Shown here piece after piece: positions 24,372 to 37,241 of a stretch of 64,000 nt of DNA. The translations under genes and the position numbers were made by a program. How positions within the stretch are numbered: position 1 is the first letter of the stretch; each line of letters starts with the position of its first letter. Source of the DNA: Lomentospora prolificans (lineage: Eukaryota > Ascomycota > Sordariomycetes > Microascales > Microascaceae); contig JARFXM010000011.1 of the NCBI GenBank assembly GCA_029532625.1, forward strand, positions 2,170,001 to 2,234,000. The letters are read 5' to 3'. The notes beneath the pieces were generated by a model, which saw nothing but the letters and a program-made list of their open reading frames with translations, made no database searches and was not told where the DNA came from.

Positions 24372-25334
24372 TCACAAAAACTGCTGGAAGATCGCCTGCG
24401 TGACGGTTCTCCTCTGAGGGCCAGTCCTCTCCTGATTTTCCCTGCCCGTCGCGGTGGCGGCCGCTGGCGTCTCGGTGTCCTCATCCTCCAGTCTCCTCCG
24501 CAGGCCCTCGAACTGCGCCGAGGGCTTCTGGGAGCTCCCGCCAACGAGCCACGAGGGGATGCGCCACCTGGTAAGTTGCGAGGGGAAAAGCCCGGAGCGC
24601 CAAGCGTAGCCGAGAGCCCAGCCCAGCGGCGCGGTGACGAGGGAGGCGGGGAACTGCATGAAGGCGAGTTGTAGAGCGACAAGGTAGCGGTAGGATTTGT
24701 CGGAGAACGTGAGGCCGGTGAAGGAGTCATCTGCGGAGCCCTGGTGGTTTGCCGACGAGGATGAGGAGGGGCCGGCGACGGCGGTGCCGGAAGCCGGGGG
24801 ATTGGGGGAGGTAGAGATCGCGTCAGAGGTAGCGACGCGGTACCGGTAGATATGGGGAATTATGGCATGGTATTGGGCGAGGATGGCAAAGATGAGGGCG
24901 GTGGGACCGGCGGGGAGGTAGTTGAAGAAGCCGCCGGTTATGGGCTGAAGGAGGGAGATGATGAGCGGGGGCAGCACGGTCGTGAAGACGGATGTTATTG
25001 CTAGGAAGGACTGCAAAGAGGCATTAAAAGCTTAGCTAGAGGTCGCTAGGTTGGGAGTGAGAGAAGGACGTGTGCTCACGGCAAACTTTCGTGAACCCCA
25101 CATGCGCTCCACGACACGGAGGTTGTACAGGGTCACACACGCAAACAGGACTTCGCTAGAGTTCATGAAGCATAGCTGGTAGGTGAAGGCGCGCCAAAAT
25201 TGGTGGTAGTACCAGATGTGGGAGTCGGCGAAGATGTAAAAGTAGTGCTTCACGTCGAAGAGGGCCGTGGCCATGGAGGTGCCCACGAGGCCTACGACGA
25301 GGGAGCGCGAAACGGGGGCATTGGTGAAGGACAT
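24372..25334 (-). CDS. Rhomboid-like ER membrane protein, UBAC2/Dsc2 family
   Basis: Two exons on the minus strand, 25334-25080 and 25010-24372, with a 69 bp intron (GTGAGC...TTGCAG), give 297 aa. The N-terminal APVSRSLVV, then FWRAFTYQLCF, YNLRVVERMWGSRKFASF and later RWRIPSWLVGG follow the order seen in UBAC2/Dsc2. Several hydrophobic segments lie at about residues 10-30, 50-72, 85-110 and 118-135. The catalytic GxSG of active rhomboid proteases is absent (GPTALIFA is at the corresponding site), so this is a pseudoprotease. Family members belong to ER/Golgi ubiquitin-ligase machinery; fungal Dsc2 is part of the Dsc complex for SREBP cleavage. No UBA domain is visible at the C-terminus, which ends TQAIFQQFL. 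It diverges from the cis-prenyltransferase gene. Confidence 0.87.
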
Positions 25335-26514
25335 TGTGCTCAGTATTCGCGGGCTTGCAGTACTATTAGAGGTGACTTCTCACTGACGGTGCTGGTGCTA
25401 ATTGGCTTGGAAAGGACTCGTTCTCAATGGCGGAGCTCCTTCGTAGGCGACATGCTTTGAGCAATGCCGGGTTGATCGGATCGAGGGAGTGGTATGCGCT
25501 GCGCTGGAATAGGAGCAGAGGTGTTGTTTAGATTCGGTACAATATGCAACAAGAATTACTTGGTAAGGGCGATTACCAGTACGGAGACAGAACGCACTCG
25601 TAGCCGAAGGTTGTGGTGGTCGTAGGGACGGGTGTGGTGACGGTTGAGCAAAAGCTTAATCGGGGATGAAGTTGGAATGTGGATGGAATTGGACAAATTG
25701 CATCACCAGAAGGAGTGGGCTATTTCTGGGCCCCAGTTGGCACTTCATAACAGCGGACAAGCCAGCAGTACAGAAAAGCAAGGCAGCACTGGGGCGGTTT
25801 GGACAGACAGACACTAACAGAACGCCAAGGGCCAGGAAACTATATTCGACTCAAATTTCAGGTTGAAATGGCAGCGCAGCGACTTGTTCTCGGAGGTTCA
25901 TGAGGAACGTTCGACGTTGGCTCTTCTGCGAGAACATCAAGTTACGACGTCCGGACATGGGACACGCACGGCATTATTACTCTTTTTCTCTTTTTAGGCA
26001 CATGCCAAATTCGGAAGTTGGGAGCTGTCCTCGTTGGGATCATGGATCCTGCTTACTTAAGGCCACATGTGCACGCTTGGAGCCAGCCACGCTCTGGCCG
26101 AACCACCACACCACGCTGCACCACCCACCGCACAGAAGGGACGTCAAGTTGCAGCACTGGAAACCAGCCACTCCACTCTGGTGGCCGCAGTTGCAAGCTT
26201 ATTCCCAGGACACGAGTATGCCTTCTCACACCTGCACCGCCAAGCGACGCTGACGTCGTCTGTTCACCTTTTCTTTTTCTATGGGCATACCTGCCATTCG
26301 GATCCTCACCCATTCGCTGAACTGAACACCTATCCACTCGCTCTTATTTTCTTTTTTTTTTTTTTCTATCTCTCAACTCCTTCCCGAGTGCTCAATAGAA
26401 CCTTAATACGTTACACGAAAATCCGCCGACAGACGACTTCTCCTGAAAGAATACACGCTCGCTAATATTATATATATATATTCTTGATTTCGCTTTCTTC
26501 TCCTCGAAACCATA
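25335..26514. promoter_or_regulatory. Divergent promoter region of Dsc2-like gene and cis-prenyltransferase
   Basis: 1.18 kb between divergent starts. It contains a T-rich block (about 26349-26366) and a TA-repeat (26466-26482) shortly before the cis-prenyltransferase ATG. No supported ORF. Confidence 0.6.
26466..26482. repeat. TA dinucleotide tract just upstream of the cis-prenyltransferase start
   Basis: About 17 bp of alternating T/A ends 32 bp before the ATG at 26515, so it probably lies in the 5' UTR or at the core promoter. Confidence 0.75.
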
Positions 26515-27777
26515 ATGTCCGAACCGTCGCACATCAGGAAATGGGTCTTCAGCTCTCCTCCTGCAGAATGGGCGTTGAAGCAGCTCAGAGAGCTGACCAT
26601 CGGTGCTCTACGCCAAGGCCCAATCCCTCAGCATGTCGCTTTCGAGATGGACGGTAACCGCCGATACGCCCGCCGCCACCGAATGGAGACCGTTGAAGGC
26701 CACCACCACGGCTTCGAAGCTTTAGCAAGAGTACGATTTCTTCCCGACACGCCAGGGCTATACTTTCCGCTGATTCCGTTTGGACATGGCGAATGCGCCC
26801 GACACGAACTCGCAAGGCTAACGTGATTTCCAGATCCTCGAGGTGTGCTACAAATGTGGTGTTAAGACCGTTACCGTTTATGCGTTTAGCATTGAGAACT
26901 TCAACCGACCCAAGTATGAGGTGGATGGCCTGATGGAAATGGCCAAGGTCAAGCTCGAGCAGCTTGCGCGACATGGAGACATTCTTGACCGCTACGGCGC
27001 ACGCGTTCGTGTCTTGGGTCAGCGTAGTTTGATCAGACCCGATGTGATGGAGGTCGTGGACCGAGCGGTCAACATGACCAAGAACAACAACCTGTGCGTT
27101 CAACACCCGCCCGCCGCCAAAGGTCCTGGCGCGAGATTGCTAACCGCCTTCGCTCTAGGGTCTCCCTCAACATCTGCTTTCCCTATACCTCTCGCGAGGA
27201 GATGACTACCGCGATGCGATCGACCGTCGAGGAATACCTCTCGCCTCCGCTTCCCAAGAGCAACCCGTTCTCGCAATCGCGCATTACCCGCAATCTCCTC
27301 ACTAAGCACTTAGATGTCGACCGGAGCGAGCCTTTGCCCACCATCAGAGATGCGTCGCCCTCACCTTCCTCCAAATCTGACGCGGATGATAACGACGAGA
27401 ATGCTTCGTCGCCTACGCTCTCTCCCGAGTCCATGTCGCCTACGTTTACTGGAAGCAGCCTCTCCGCCCGAAACACTCTTCCCAACCCGGAAACAATCAC
27501 GGCAGAGACCATAGACAAGCACATGTACACATCGGAGGATCCCCCATTGGATATGTTTGTGCGAACCAGTGGCGTCGAGCGGCTCAGCGACTTCATGCTC
27601 TGGCAGAGCCACCAAGACACCCACATCTTCTTTCTGAAGTGCATGTGGCCGGAGTTTGACCTTAAGCACTTCATCCCCGTTCTTTTAGAGTGGCAGCGCC
27701 GGCAGAAGCAGAAGGCGCGTGAAGCCTCCCCCCTAAAGGCGGAACGTTCTGCCAAGGTGCGACGGGTCGTTGCGTAA
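26515..27777 (+). CDS. Cis-prenyltransferase, Rer2/Srt1-type dehydrodolichyl diphosphate synthase subunit
   Basis: Three exons, 26515-26730, 26834-27093 and 27159-27777, give 364 aa. The hallmark FEMDGNRRYAR block (Asp46 as the metal/diphosphate-binding Asp) is followed by AFSIENFNRP, then NICFPYTSREEMT and, near the C-terminus, VRTSGVERLSDFMLWQ (about 293-308). These are the conserved regions of eukaryotic UPP/DHDDS synthases. The enzyme adds isopentenyl units to farnesyl diphosphate in the ER to make the dolichol backbone for N-glycosylation. In fungi the catalytic subunit works with Nus1, which is not in this window. Between the fourth and fifth conserved regions there is a Ser/Pro/Asp-rich insertion of about 70 residues (about 190-262). 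The C-terminal tail is basic (KVRRVVA). Intron lengths are 103 and 65 bp. Confidence 0.95.
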
Positions 27778-29130
27778 TGAGGTGAAAGGGGAAAATGTTT
27801 CAAGGACTTTGTCTTTAGGTGTTTACCGGTGTAGGGATCCTTAGTACGAGGCATAGTGGAGTTGAAGTTGCGAAGGGGAAGGATGTGGCGAGTTGCATAT
27901 TTGAAGACATGTCCCCATGTTATTTTCTTTGTTGTTAGCATCGTCATGTCTTCGTCTGGCTCTCAGCTCATTCTGTCATGTCTTTCTTGGGGCTTTCTTG
28001 TTTGTTCGTCATTTATTATTTTTTCCTATACCCTGACTTGACATGTTGGCACTCGTTTGGTCAACGGTCTACGCTTAATTCCATGGTTTACTTGGGTATT
28101 GATAGAATAAATCACGAAACGCGGCCGCTATAATGTTACAGAGCATGGGTATAAGAGGCATTATATACCACCCTCTTCTGAATTTGCACCTCAACGAGCC
28201 GATTGAGAGCTTCCCGCATGTCGTAGTCGTGTAGAGAACGCATTTGCGCATGTAACCATCCACTAGAAGAAGCACCTGATGGTGGACTCGCATCCTTGAT
28301 CCAATTTGCATTAGGGTCCATTTATGTGTAATGGGAACAGCTGGCTATTCCGTCCAGGACGGATTCAAAAGCAATGGATGTCACCTGGGTATATTTGGTA
28401 CATTGCACGAAGTACCCTTCTATGACCTATGCATGTGAGCACAACCATGAGCGTCATGTCATGGTGTACATTATGTAATGTGAGCTCCTGTCATGGAGCG
28501 TCGATGTCAGCCGTGAACAGCTGGTGCGTCGCGCCGCCGGAGAAAGGTTGTTCCAGTGTCTGATGGGCTGTTCCAATGGCAGGTGGCAGGGGTTTCCCTC
28601 TCCGCCCACACCTGTTCCCTCCCGCGCTGGCTCCATGTCACATCCACGCCCCCCGGCAGAAACTGGCCTGCCCGCCCGCTCTACGCCGCCAGTGGTGCTC
28701 CAGAGAACAAGGTCATTTGGGAAAGAATGCCGAATCGACCCTCCCCCAACCCTTCCCTCCGCCTTTTTTTGAACACTCAATTTTCAAAATCTCGCCCACT
28801 CTTACCCGACTCTCCCAGAGGTCTCGCTCGTTCAAACACCTTGCTCCGATTCAGGATGTCCTAGGCGATCCCAATCCAAGCTTCAACTCCTTTCTCAGCA
28901 TCGCTATTGCTGCTTTCATGCCCACAACGCGAAAACTGGCAACCGACCTCGTCGAGCCCACGTCTTTCTTCCCTGTCCCGACACCCGACGCTTTCCCCCC
29001 CCCTCTCCCCTCTCCAACGACACGAACCGCAAATTTGCTAGCAAGTGGCCCCCTTTTTTTCGACGGGCACACATATACCAGTTTAATTCGTCTCGCAAGT
29101 TTGTTATTTTCCTAGCGTACAATCGTCCCC
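27778..29130. other. Intergenic region, cis-prenyltransferase 3' flank and ING-gene promoter
   Basis: The first part holds the 3' flank; an AATAAA-like word occurs about 330 bp after the stop. From about 28740 to 29100 the plus strand is C/T-rich, as expected for the promoter and leader of the downstream gene. ORFs here are low-complexity. Confidence 0.6.
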
Positions 29131-31441
29131 ATGAAGTCGATGAAGTCGCCGGCCATCGACGCCGCTTCCAGTCGCAGACTACAGCCGGTGCGGCAGACGC
29201 GAACGAACCCATCCAGGGCTTCGGGCGCCGCTCTGCAACGCACTGCTAGCGGACGAGACTCTATCAACGGCCCCGGCCCTGACCAGCCCATCGACATTTT
29301 CCCCGGCCTCACGAGCTTTACCGACGCAATTACCGCGCTGCCCAAGGAGCTCGTCCGACATTTTACTCTGCTCAAGGAGGTCGACGCCAAGATCTCAGCG
29401 CCTGAAGACCAGCTCCGTGAGCTCATCAACACGTGCCTCAACTCCCCCTTCCCTCAACCGAAAAACAGCGACGATGCGCTGTCGAGCTCCTCTGCCGCTG
29501 CCGCCTCGCCGGCTTCGGCTGCCATGAGCGCCCAGAACAGCTCCACCGGCAGCGGCATCCTCCTCAACAACGCCCTGCGCCCAGTCCCTGTTAGCGACGA
29601 CGCATACCAGGCCGCCGTCTTCGGCCAGGGGAACATGCCGCGGAGGCGTCTGTTTCACGAGACTGCGAGCCATATAAATAATATGCTCATCGCCTTGGAT
29701 GAGAAGAACCACGTCATCAACACGGCGAACGAGGTTCTTCAGCGCCATTTAGCTCGCATTGAGGATATCTGGCCCCACCTCGAATCCGAGTTCAGCGAGG
29801 AGGCGAAATACGGGAGCAATAACCATTGGGCGTATCCTGAGAACAGAATTGGCAAGCCGACTCACAATGAGCGTAGCAACCGCCGCGATGGCCCATCGCT
29901 TGCTGCTCAGCAAGCTGCAGAGGAAGCCGCAGCTCGAAGCGAATCTCGAAAGCAAGCCGTTCAGGCCAAGAAGAACCAGCGAAACCAGACGCAGGACGCC
30001 GATACTGATGATCACAAGGGAGAGCCTTCCAAGAAGTCACAGAGCGCCAAGGGGCGGAAGAACACCGCCGAAAATAACGTTGGCCTTGGGCTTGGCATTA
30101 CAGCACCCAGCGCTACTAACGGCGCGAATCCGCCGACCAAGCGCCGGAAAGTCGAGAAGCCCGTTAACGGCGGCCTTCCAACAGAGCGGGCTATGAGTAC
30201 TGTCTTCGGCTCGACTGCCTCAAAATCCGCTAAGTCGACGACGAGTCCCCAAACAACACCGGTACCCGAGGGCCAGAAGAAACGGAAGGCCCTGCCTACC
30301 GGTCCTCCCCAAGCTAAGAAGAGGTTCGTTTTAGCCTTTCACCATCTACCCCCTACTAAGCCACCGCATTTCGTTGTGCTAACGTGTATCATCAACAGCA
30401 AAAACGGCTCCAACGCACCGCCCTCAGCGACTGCATCCCCCATCCTCAGCTCTTTCCCTGACCCTAAGATTCCAGGCCGTGCCTCACCCGTACCCGGTTC
30501 CTCGACCCCTCGACCGGGCTCTTCACGTGCACGACAGACTCCTGCGCAAAACCCTGTAGAGACGAACACCACTACTTCTACACTTAGTAACGGAAACGAC
30601 AAAGCTCGACCATCGCCGTCTATCTCAAACCAGGCTAATGGCACGGCCACGAACACGCCAGATATTGCTCCTACCTCATCCTGGCCGAAGCCGGCTGGAG
30701 AATCGAAGCCTGCAAAGGAAGTCAGCGAGACCCCTAAACCGGAACCCGCCGCTACGGCGGCAAAAGAACCGGCACCGGTCAATGACCAGCCCGCTAATGT
30801 CGCAACAATGACAAAGAAGGATACACCAAAGCTCGAAGAAGCGGAGAAGAAGGCCGCGCCCACGCCTCCCATACCTGCGCCCACCCCCGTCACAGCCACG
30901 GTTACACCTGCACCAGTGACCAACACCACAATAACTACGGTCACGACAAAGAGCGGACGTGCCAGCAAGCCCTCGACGCCCGCCCTCGCCACGTTCCAGG
31001 AGGCGGCGCGGTCGAGGTCGTCCCGCACTGAGTCTACCTCGAAGCGCAGCCATAAGAAGTCGACGCAGAACAACAACAATGGTACCTCGAACCAATCCTC
31101 TGGCGAGAGCGCGAACAAGAGCCCCAGAGGTGAGGATGAGGAAGACGGCGATATTGACGCGGACGAGCCTACGTATTGTTACTGTAATAGCGTTAGCTAT
31201 GGAGCCATGGTTGCTTGTGACGCCGATGGGTGCGAGAAGGAGTGGTTCCATCTAGACTGTGTGGGTCTCAAGGTGCCGCCGAAGCAGAATGGTAAGCAGT
31301 TTTCGATATCTTTCCCTTTCAGCACTCCCGTCGATGCTCGATACGGTAGACTAACAAGCCTACGTCTTTTCAGTGAAATGGTACTGCGAGGACTGTAAGG
31401 AGCGTATGAAGGCTGGCGGAAAGAAGATCAGCGCGAGGTGA
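29131..31441 (+). CDS. ING-family PHD-finger chromatin protein (Pho23/Yng2-like)
   Basis: Three exons, 29131-30323, 30399-31291 and 31374-31441, give 717 aa. The N-terminal ING region has the segment LPKELVRHFTLLKEVDAKI near residues 70-90 and the block around LDEKNHVINTANEVLQRHL near 190-210. A long Ala/Pro/Thr/Lys-rich disordered middle contains basic, NLS-like KRRKVEK. The C-terminal PHD finger (about 657-704) has the full C4HC3 ligand set (C658, C660, C671, C676, H682, C685, C700, C703) and Trp680, as in H3K4me3 readers. ING proteins are subunits of Rpd3L-type deacetylase (Pho23) or NuA4-type acetylase (Yng2) complexes; I cannot decide which from sequence alone. Intron 1 is 75 bp, in frame and stop-free, with a GTTCGT donor and a GCTAAC branch site. 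Intron 2 (82 bp) splits the PHD finger. Confidence 0.9.
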
Positions 31442-34400
31442 AGGACGGAAGATGGGTAGCATTTGTACGACGAAACCGGCGGCGGCTCGGTGTTTTCTCT
31501 TTCTTTTACCTCTTTGCGATTATATCTTGGGCTGCAGCAACTTGTACGGCATTCATCGCTGCCATGCGGCAGGAATCATGACGGATGGGATGGGCGCATT
31601 TTTCCTTGTTTGATTATCGATACTTTCGGTTCCCTTCTTCGTGGCGTTTTACAGGGGCGGGCAGGACAAACCTTGCCCCTCTTCATCAAGGCCGGTTCGC
31701 CCGCTCCCTGAGAGGAGCCCTCGCGCCGTTTATGGCATCCTCTCTTCTTGCATCATATTCCCCCATTCTCCGGCGCTTTTTCGGAACTCCTGGATACCAC
31801 TAAACGAAACTCCTCGCCAACACATCTTGCTTTTTTTTTTTTTTTTTTTTTCCTTTTTCCTTTTACCTTTCTTCACATAAAAGGGGGGACGGGTCTTGAC
31901 GAAGGGGGCGGAGGAAACGGAAAGGGGATTCTTACAACTTTATCTCTTCATCTACGGGGAACTTTCTTATAATTAGGCTTTTCGGCGTTTCTCTCTCTTT
32001 CTCTTCACACCGATGCGTCTCGTCTATTTCATATTCCAAGTTGTGAAGTTGTCAGTCCTGAGTGTCAATCCTAAGCAACATTGCGTAAACATGCGGTGGA
32101 CGGTAAGCAAGGGGTTGAAGGAACATCCTACTAGAAGCCCGATGGATTGGGGATGCTTGGGGGGATACCAGAGCCAGAGCTGGGTCAGAGCCAGTGGGGC
32201 GTTTCTGATATTGACACCGCTCGGTGAGAGGCTTGTAGATTCTGAGATTGATGTGAAGTTTTCGGCGGCTTGGCATTCGCATGGTGGCAGACAAGGGAGA
32301 AAATGACAACCCCCATGCCCACTTGTCTACAAGTACTGCATTCTCCGCAAAAAACGTTGAGGTGAATCGTGAGTCGTGGCGGGGACCCTCCCCGCCAAAG
32401 TTAAAGACGCAGCTCTCAAGAGCTTGCCACGATGGCCCAAGCAGCCGGCGATCGGCTCGCTGGGATTCTTAATTTCCTTTGCGTAACCGCATCTCTTGGC
32501 TCGCCTGCAAGATCCCTCGGTCCCTTTCGTTTCCTTTTTTCTCCTTTCTCTCCATGAGACCGGGGTAAAAAGGGGCAGCAAGAGAAGAAACCGCCAAGGC
32601 AGCGCGCCCCAAGGGACAAACCACCGTTAGAGTTCGAGCAGGGGAACTGATGACGCTGGACAAAACCCACGGCCTACGGAACCTCTCTTTCCGATATTCG
32701 AACTCGAATTTCGTTCGTTTCAACTTTCCTCAACCATGTTCGCTCTCTATCACTCAGACGGGGTTCGCCCTGGCGGTGTGGGTGGGTGGCTGAGGTCTGT
32801 GTTATTAGTGAGAGAGAGGCGTGAGCCTTCGGGGGTTTGTGGGGCAATAGAGGTCGACAAGGATGCCTTTTGCATCTGGAATCAAGCCAGGAAGCCAACC
32901 GTAAACACAATAGTCGGACATGGGGAAAAAAAAGAAATTCGGTTAGCGTGGCTATGAAGGAGGACCGGAGTGTCTTGCACCCATGCCCATGCCCTTGTCT
33001 AGGGATAGGGATAAATATTCAACTTGCGTTACGACAATTGCTTCTCCCGAGGGCACCAAGATTCGGAGAGTTGGTCCTTATCGAGAGGGCTAAATCGGAA
33101 ATCCGGTGCACCTCCGAGCCTGTCATGCTTGATCGGGTGAGTACAAGGGCCCACGAGAGCTTGGGAGCATGAGGCAGCCGGTCCCTTACTGCTGCCAGTT
33201 CTCTGGACGTCAATGGATATAACCAAGGTACATTTAGATATATATATAGATATGGGGGGTTTGACGTTTTGATAGGTTGATGGCCGGGTCCGCCATAGCA
33301 ACCAGATAAATACTATTGTTATCTCAAAAGGTGACGTATATCAATCATATTTAGTGATGGTCATTCTTAGCAAGTGGCAACATGAGGTGATATGCGAGGG
33401 GCTATTAATCTGCACAGCGGCCGGCTAACGAGACGCCTTTTCGTTCCTAGCAGTCCTACAGATACTACCGCGCGGACCTTGAAAGAAAACGCTCCGAAAA
33501 GCCGTGGCCGAGGCATGGAAGGGGAGGCCGCAAGCGGACCTGGGACAAGGTGGTGGGCTCAACGGCCGTAGATCCAACCTGCAGTTCAGGGGTGCCAGGC
33601 CCAAGGGTGGTGGCAGGGGCGCAGACATTCGGTGACGGCATTCGTCAAAGTCAAAAGTTTTCGAAGAACAGAAATTGACGACCAGCTGCACTCGAGTCAT
33701 CAGCAATGGCTGGCGAGGCGAGAAAGTCCAAGCTGCGAGGGCCCCTCGAGCTGGGGTTGCCGATGCCGGGAAGAAGCCACATCTCGGCGATAGCGAATCA
33801 AGGTTTGGGTTGGCTAGCGCCATTTCGTCACACTCTGGCAGGTCCAGTACATTTACCCTTTCCAGCCCTACTACGATTCCTCACTCGCCGGCTAGCCCAG
33901 CTCGCTTGGGTACCCCGTGCCCATCCACCTAGCTGGCTAACAGGGGTGGTGGGTGTGTGAAAATGTGTTGGGTTCCGGCCCGCATCACTGCTCACTTTAG
34001 TGTGCATTGAAGCGACTGAGTGCAGGAGGCGCTGGGGTCGAGAGTCATTCCTGGTTCAGTGGCTGCGAATGACATCGAGGAGTATCCCGCCATGACAATT
34101 GATTCTGTCAATTGGCTGAAATTTATGCTCGCTTCATTCTGGTGTCGGTCAACGATTAGGGTTCCTCGTCAGGGAGAATAAGTGCTCTATACAAGGACAA
34201 GGAAGGCGGATGACATGGCGCGTTGCCGCCTAGAACACTTTAGCGTCGTAACAATTCCTCAACAGAGCCTATGGCGGCGTCGGTCTCGGGCACATGATCT
34301 AAAGTCGTCGGGTTGTCGTTCAGGGTCCTGTGGAGGCAATTAGGAAAGGTCAGGGACATCCACACACTACTAATATCGACTGACAACAGTAGACGCCCGA

Positions 34401-37241
34401 TCATTACCGTACCAGTGCGCGATGGGGATGCCAGCAGGTGTGCTGTGTGTTCGTGGCTAAGACCCACAAACCACTCCCAAAAGGGGTGTATGGGGAAGAA
34501 GTAGTTCAGAGTACTATTAGGCGAAATTGTAATGGTACAAGGTTGTTGAAGTCCGGGAACAACTGACGCCCACGGTCGCCGTGATCTATCCGTGAATACT
34601 GGCGCAAGTATATCAGTGGCTATGCCTGACACTGGTGGTTTGAGAAAACAGACCACAGTTGACAGGACTGACGTGATGATGGTGACCGGATTATGACTGC
34701 CCTCCCTCGGATGGTTTACGCATACCGACAGCACACAACACGGAAAGCCCTATCAGGTGGAATTATAGGTGCTAAAGCGAATGGATGAAAACAGAAGAGT
34801 TGCGATTGGGCATTATTTTTGCCCTCGCCTTTTCGGACGGCGACTTGGGAAACAAAAAAAAAGAAAAGAAAAAAAAAGTGCTTGGGCGGTGGGTTAAACC
34901 GGCTCCACAGCCAGCTGCCCTTTCCCTCGTTTCGTCGTTTGTTGGCGCCTTCCATCGGTTTAATGTTTATGGTGTGTGGTTATGCCCCATTTTATTCCGT
35001 GTAAAGCTTTTGATCCTGGAAACTCCGAGCGGCCGAGAAAATAGCTGACGGAAGGCGCGTTGCCAATTGATGACCAGATTATCCCAAGCTGAGACGTTGC
35101 CTCCGCGGAGAAAGATTTCCTCTCAGAAACTGGCGTTCGAGGGCCTTGGCACCTTCAACCAACGAGAGTATAAAATCTTATTTTGTTGAAGGGATCCCGA
35201 AATCTCCGAGCAAGTTCAGACTATGGCTCTGCGGAGCATGCGCGTCGTACTTGGAACGAAACAAAAAGGACATATCTGTCTGCTTTCCTTTGTTCGCCCT
35301 TGTCCGCCTGGAAATTCCATCTGATTCCATCTAATGCGATCAGTTCCGCTCAACGCTGCGACACGGCATAGCTCAATTGAATCTGTTTGATAACGGACAG
35401 GATCGATCCGCTAGATGATAATCTAATGCTACCCGTGGCCCCCAATGAAGCCCTTTCAATCCCCGTCCTTCTAAGTACAAGGGAAGAGGAAGAAAGCATG
35501 ATTGAACCGGGCGACGTTACCCCTTCTTAGCAGGACAGTTCCCTTACACTCCACTAGGACTCGAGCATTGGCAGCAGACTGAACGGAGCGAAAATTTTTG
35601 GGATTGGATGGATCCTTCTTGCCTTTGAAGAACATTCGCCTTCATCCCCAAGCAGGACCTCAATCCAGAGGAACTCGTCTGGCAATTCAGTCTCCATCTT
35701 CGCGCTCTGTGAAACACTAGATGTATGTCTTGCAAGTTCCTTGTTGCACTGCCATAGCCTTTTGTCGGAATTCTTCCTCCGCCATCGAATCCCCGGACCT
35801 CGGTGGGCATGTTTTCATACATAAACTCCGTATAGGTTCTTGCCGGCAGTTACAATGCATAGGCACACCAGTCTCATTGCTTGATTAATTGCGGACCACC
35901 ACTAGGTTTTGGGTCTCGACCCGGCTCTAAGCCACGTCTTGCTGAATTCGCAAGAGACCTCGTCATTGACGAGCTCCTGCTACCTGCTATTGCTGTTCTG
36001 CCGGTTCGCCTGTGTCACCCACCAAGGATACCAAATCACTTTGAGCACGACGTCGACAAGACTGTAAGTCGAAGCGACGGCTTTGGTGCGCATGGATGGA
36101 TGCTGCTAACACCACTCCCATGCGTGAACGTTTACACACGCCCGTCTAATCATGGCACAAATTGAGCTGGCTGCACTGCTGGCAACTACCACTGTGGAAG
36201 CCCATGCGCCGGCTTGCCCCCAGACAGCCGAGCTGTGAGCGACTGGAAATAACTGGACCCGGAACATCTCGTTTTCGGGTCACGCGACTATTATATACCT
36301 GTTAAGATCATACTCGTCATGATAGGTCCATTGCTTAACTGGGCGCTCCTCCCGGGTAGTCTACAAGTATAGTGCAGTTGTTCATTCTATCGAGAAAAAG
36401 ACAAGAATCAGGGAGGGTCAAGCTCACTTAACTTTTGAGTCAACGTATTTATCAGCAGATGACTACATGTAGGCCGGCCTTTTGCCACTTTGCGGTAATG
36501 CCAGGGTCATACTAGTGGAACGATAGATGGCTGTTGTACTGTAGCCACCACTATTAATACTATCAATTAGAACTGTATGCCCGTCAGCAAGGGGCAGCTT
36601 GCTCTTGTTTCTCCGTTCTAACCCAACTCTAACCCTCCTTGTCAACAACCAGTGCCATGCGCGACGCAAGATCCGAGATCCACTATTGACATCCCTGAAG
36701 ACCGGGAAAAATACTACTTTGAACCTTCTAAACGTTACACCGCACAGCTCGATCACCAACTATTCAGATCCTGGGTGCGACCACTGGCCTCTGCACCATA
36801 CGTCTCAACGCCATTTCCACGAGCCAGAAAACCTACCTTCCCCGCACCACTCGGCCTCTCACGCCCCCCCAATACGGGATACTCTTACCTAAAAACTTAA
36901 AGCTTTGACTAACACAAACCTCCCTGATTCCTTCGGCTGGCAATACTTTCTTCTGGGCCCTGAGTGTTGCCGCCGGAGAAAGGCCCTTGTGACCTATTTA
37001 CATAGTGCCATCAACCCCAGGCCCCCCCCGACCCGTTTTTCGGTCGACGCTTGCTCGCTCTTTCCGAAGCTTTTTAAAACCAAGACTCGACTCGCGCACG
37101 TCTTTTATTTTTTCCCTTTTGCAAATTTCGGGGAAGGGTTCACTCGGTCCCGGGAAATAAAATAGCACAATAAAGAACGACGAATACCCCCGCCGCATCG
37201 ACGCCATACTTTCCTCTTCTTCCCCCATTCCTGGTCTTACG
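31442..37241. other. Intergenic region, 5.8 kb
   Basis: 3' flank of the ING gene with a T21 tract at 31831-31851, then unannotatable DNA, ending in the promoter of the F-box gene (CT-rich from about 37020 to 37230). The longest open frame (34240-34734, minus, 164 codons) has no recognisable domain and no strong start context. No RNA gene or mobile element recognised. Confidence 0.6.
31831..31851. repeat. Poly(T) tract, 21 bp
   Basis: Uninterrupted T run about 390 bp after the ING-gene stop codon, within a pyrimidine-rich 3' flank. Confidence 0.9.

Noticed and set aside
30339..31118. 259-codon Val/Gly-rich minus-strand ORF
   Set aside because: Antisense of the low-complexity middle of the ING-family protein, whose PHD finger and splice sites support the plus strand.
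7411..34170. Scattered TTAGGG/CCCTAA words (near 7411, 13060 and 34158)
   Set aside because: Single copies only; no tandem array, so no telomeric or interstitial telomere tract.
34240..34734. 164-codon minus-strand ORF
   Set aside because: No domain, weak start, and a length compatible with chance in 64 kb.
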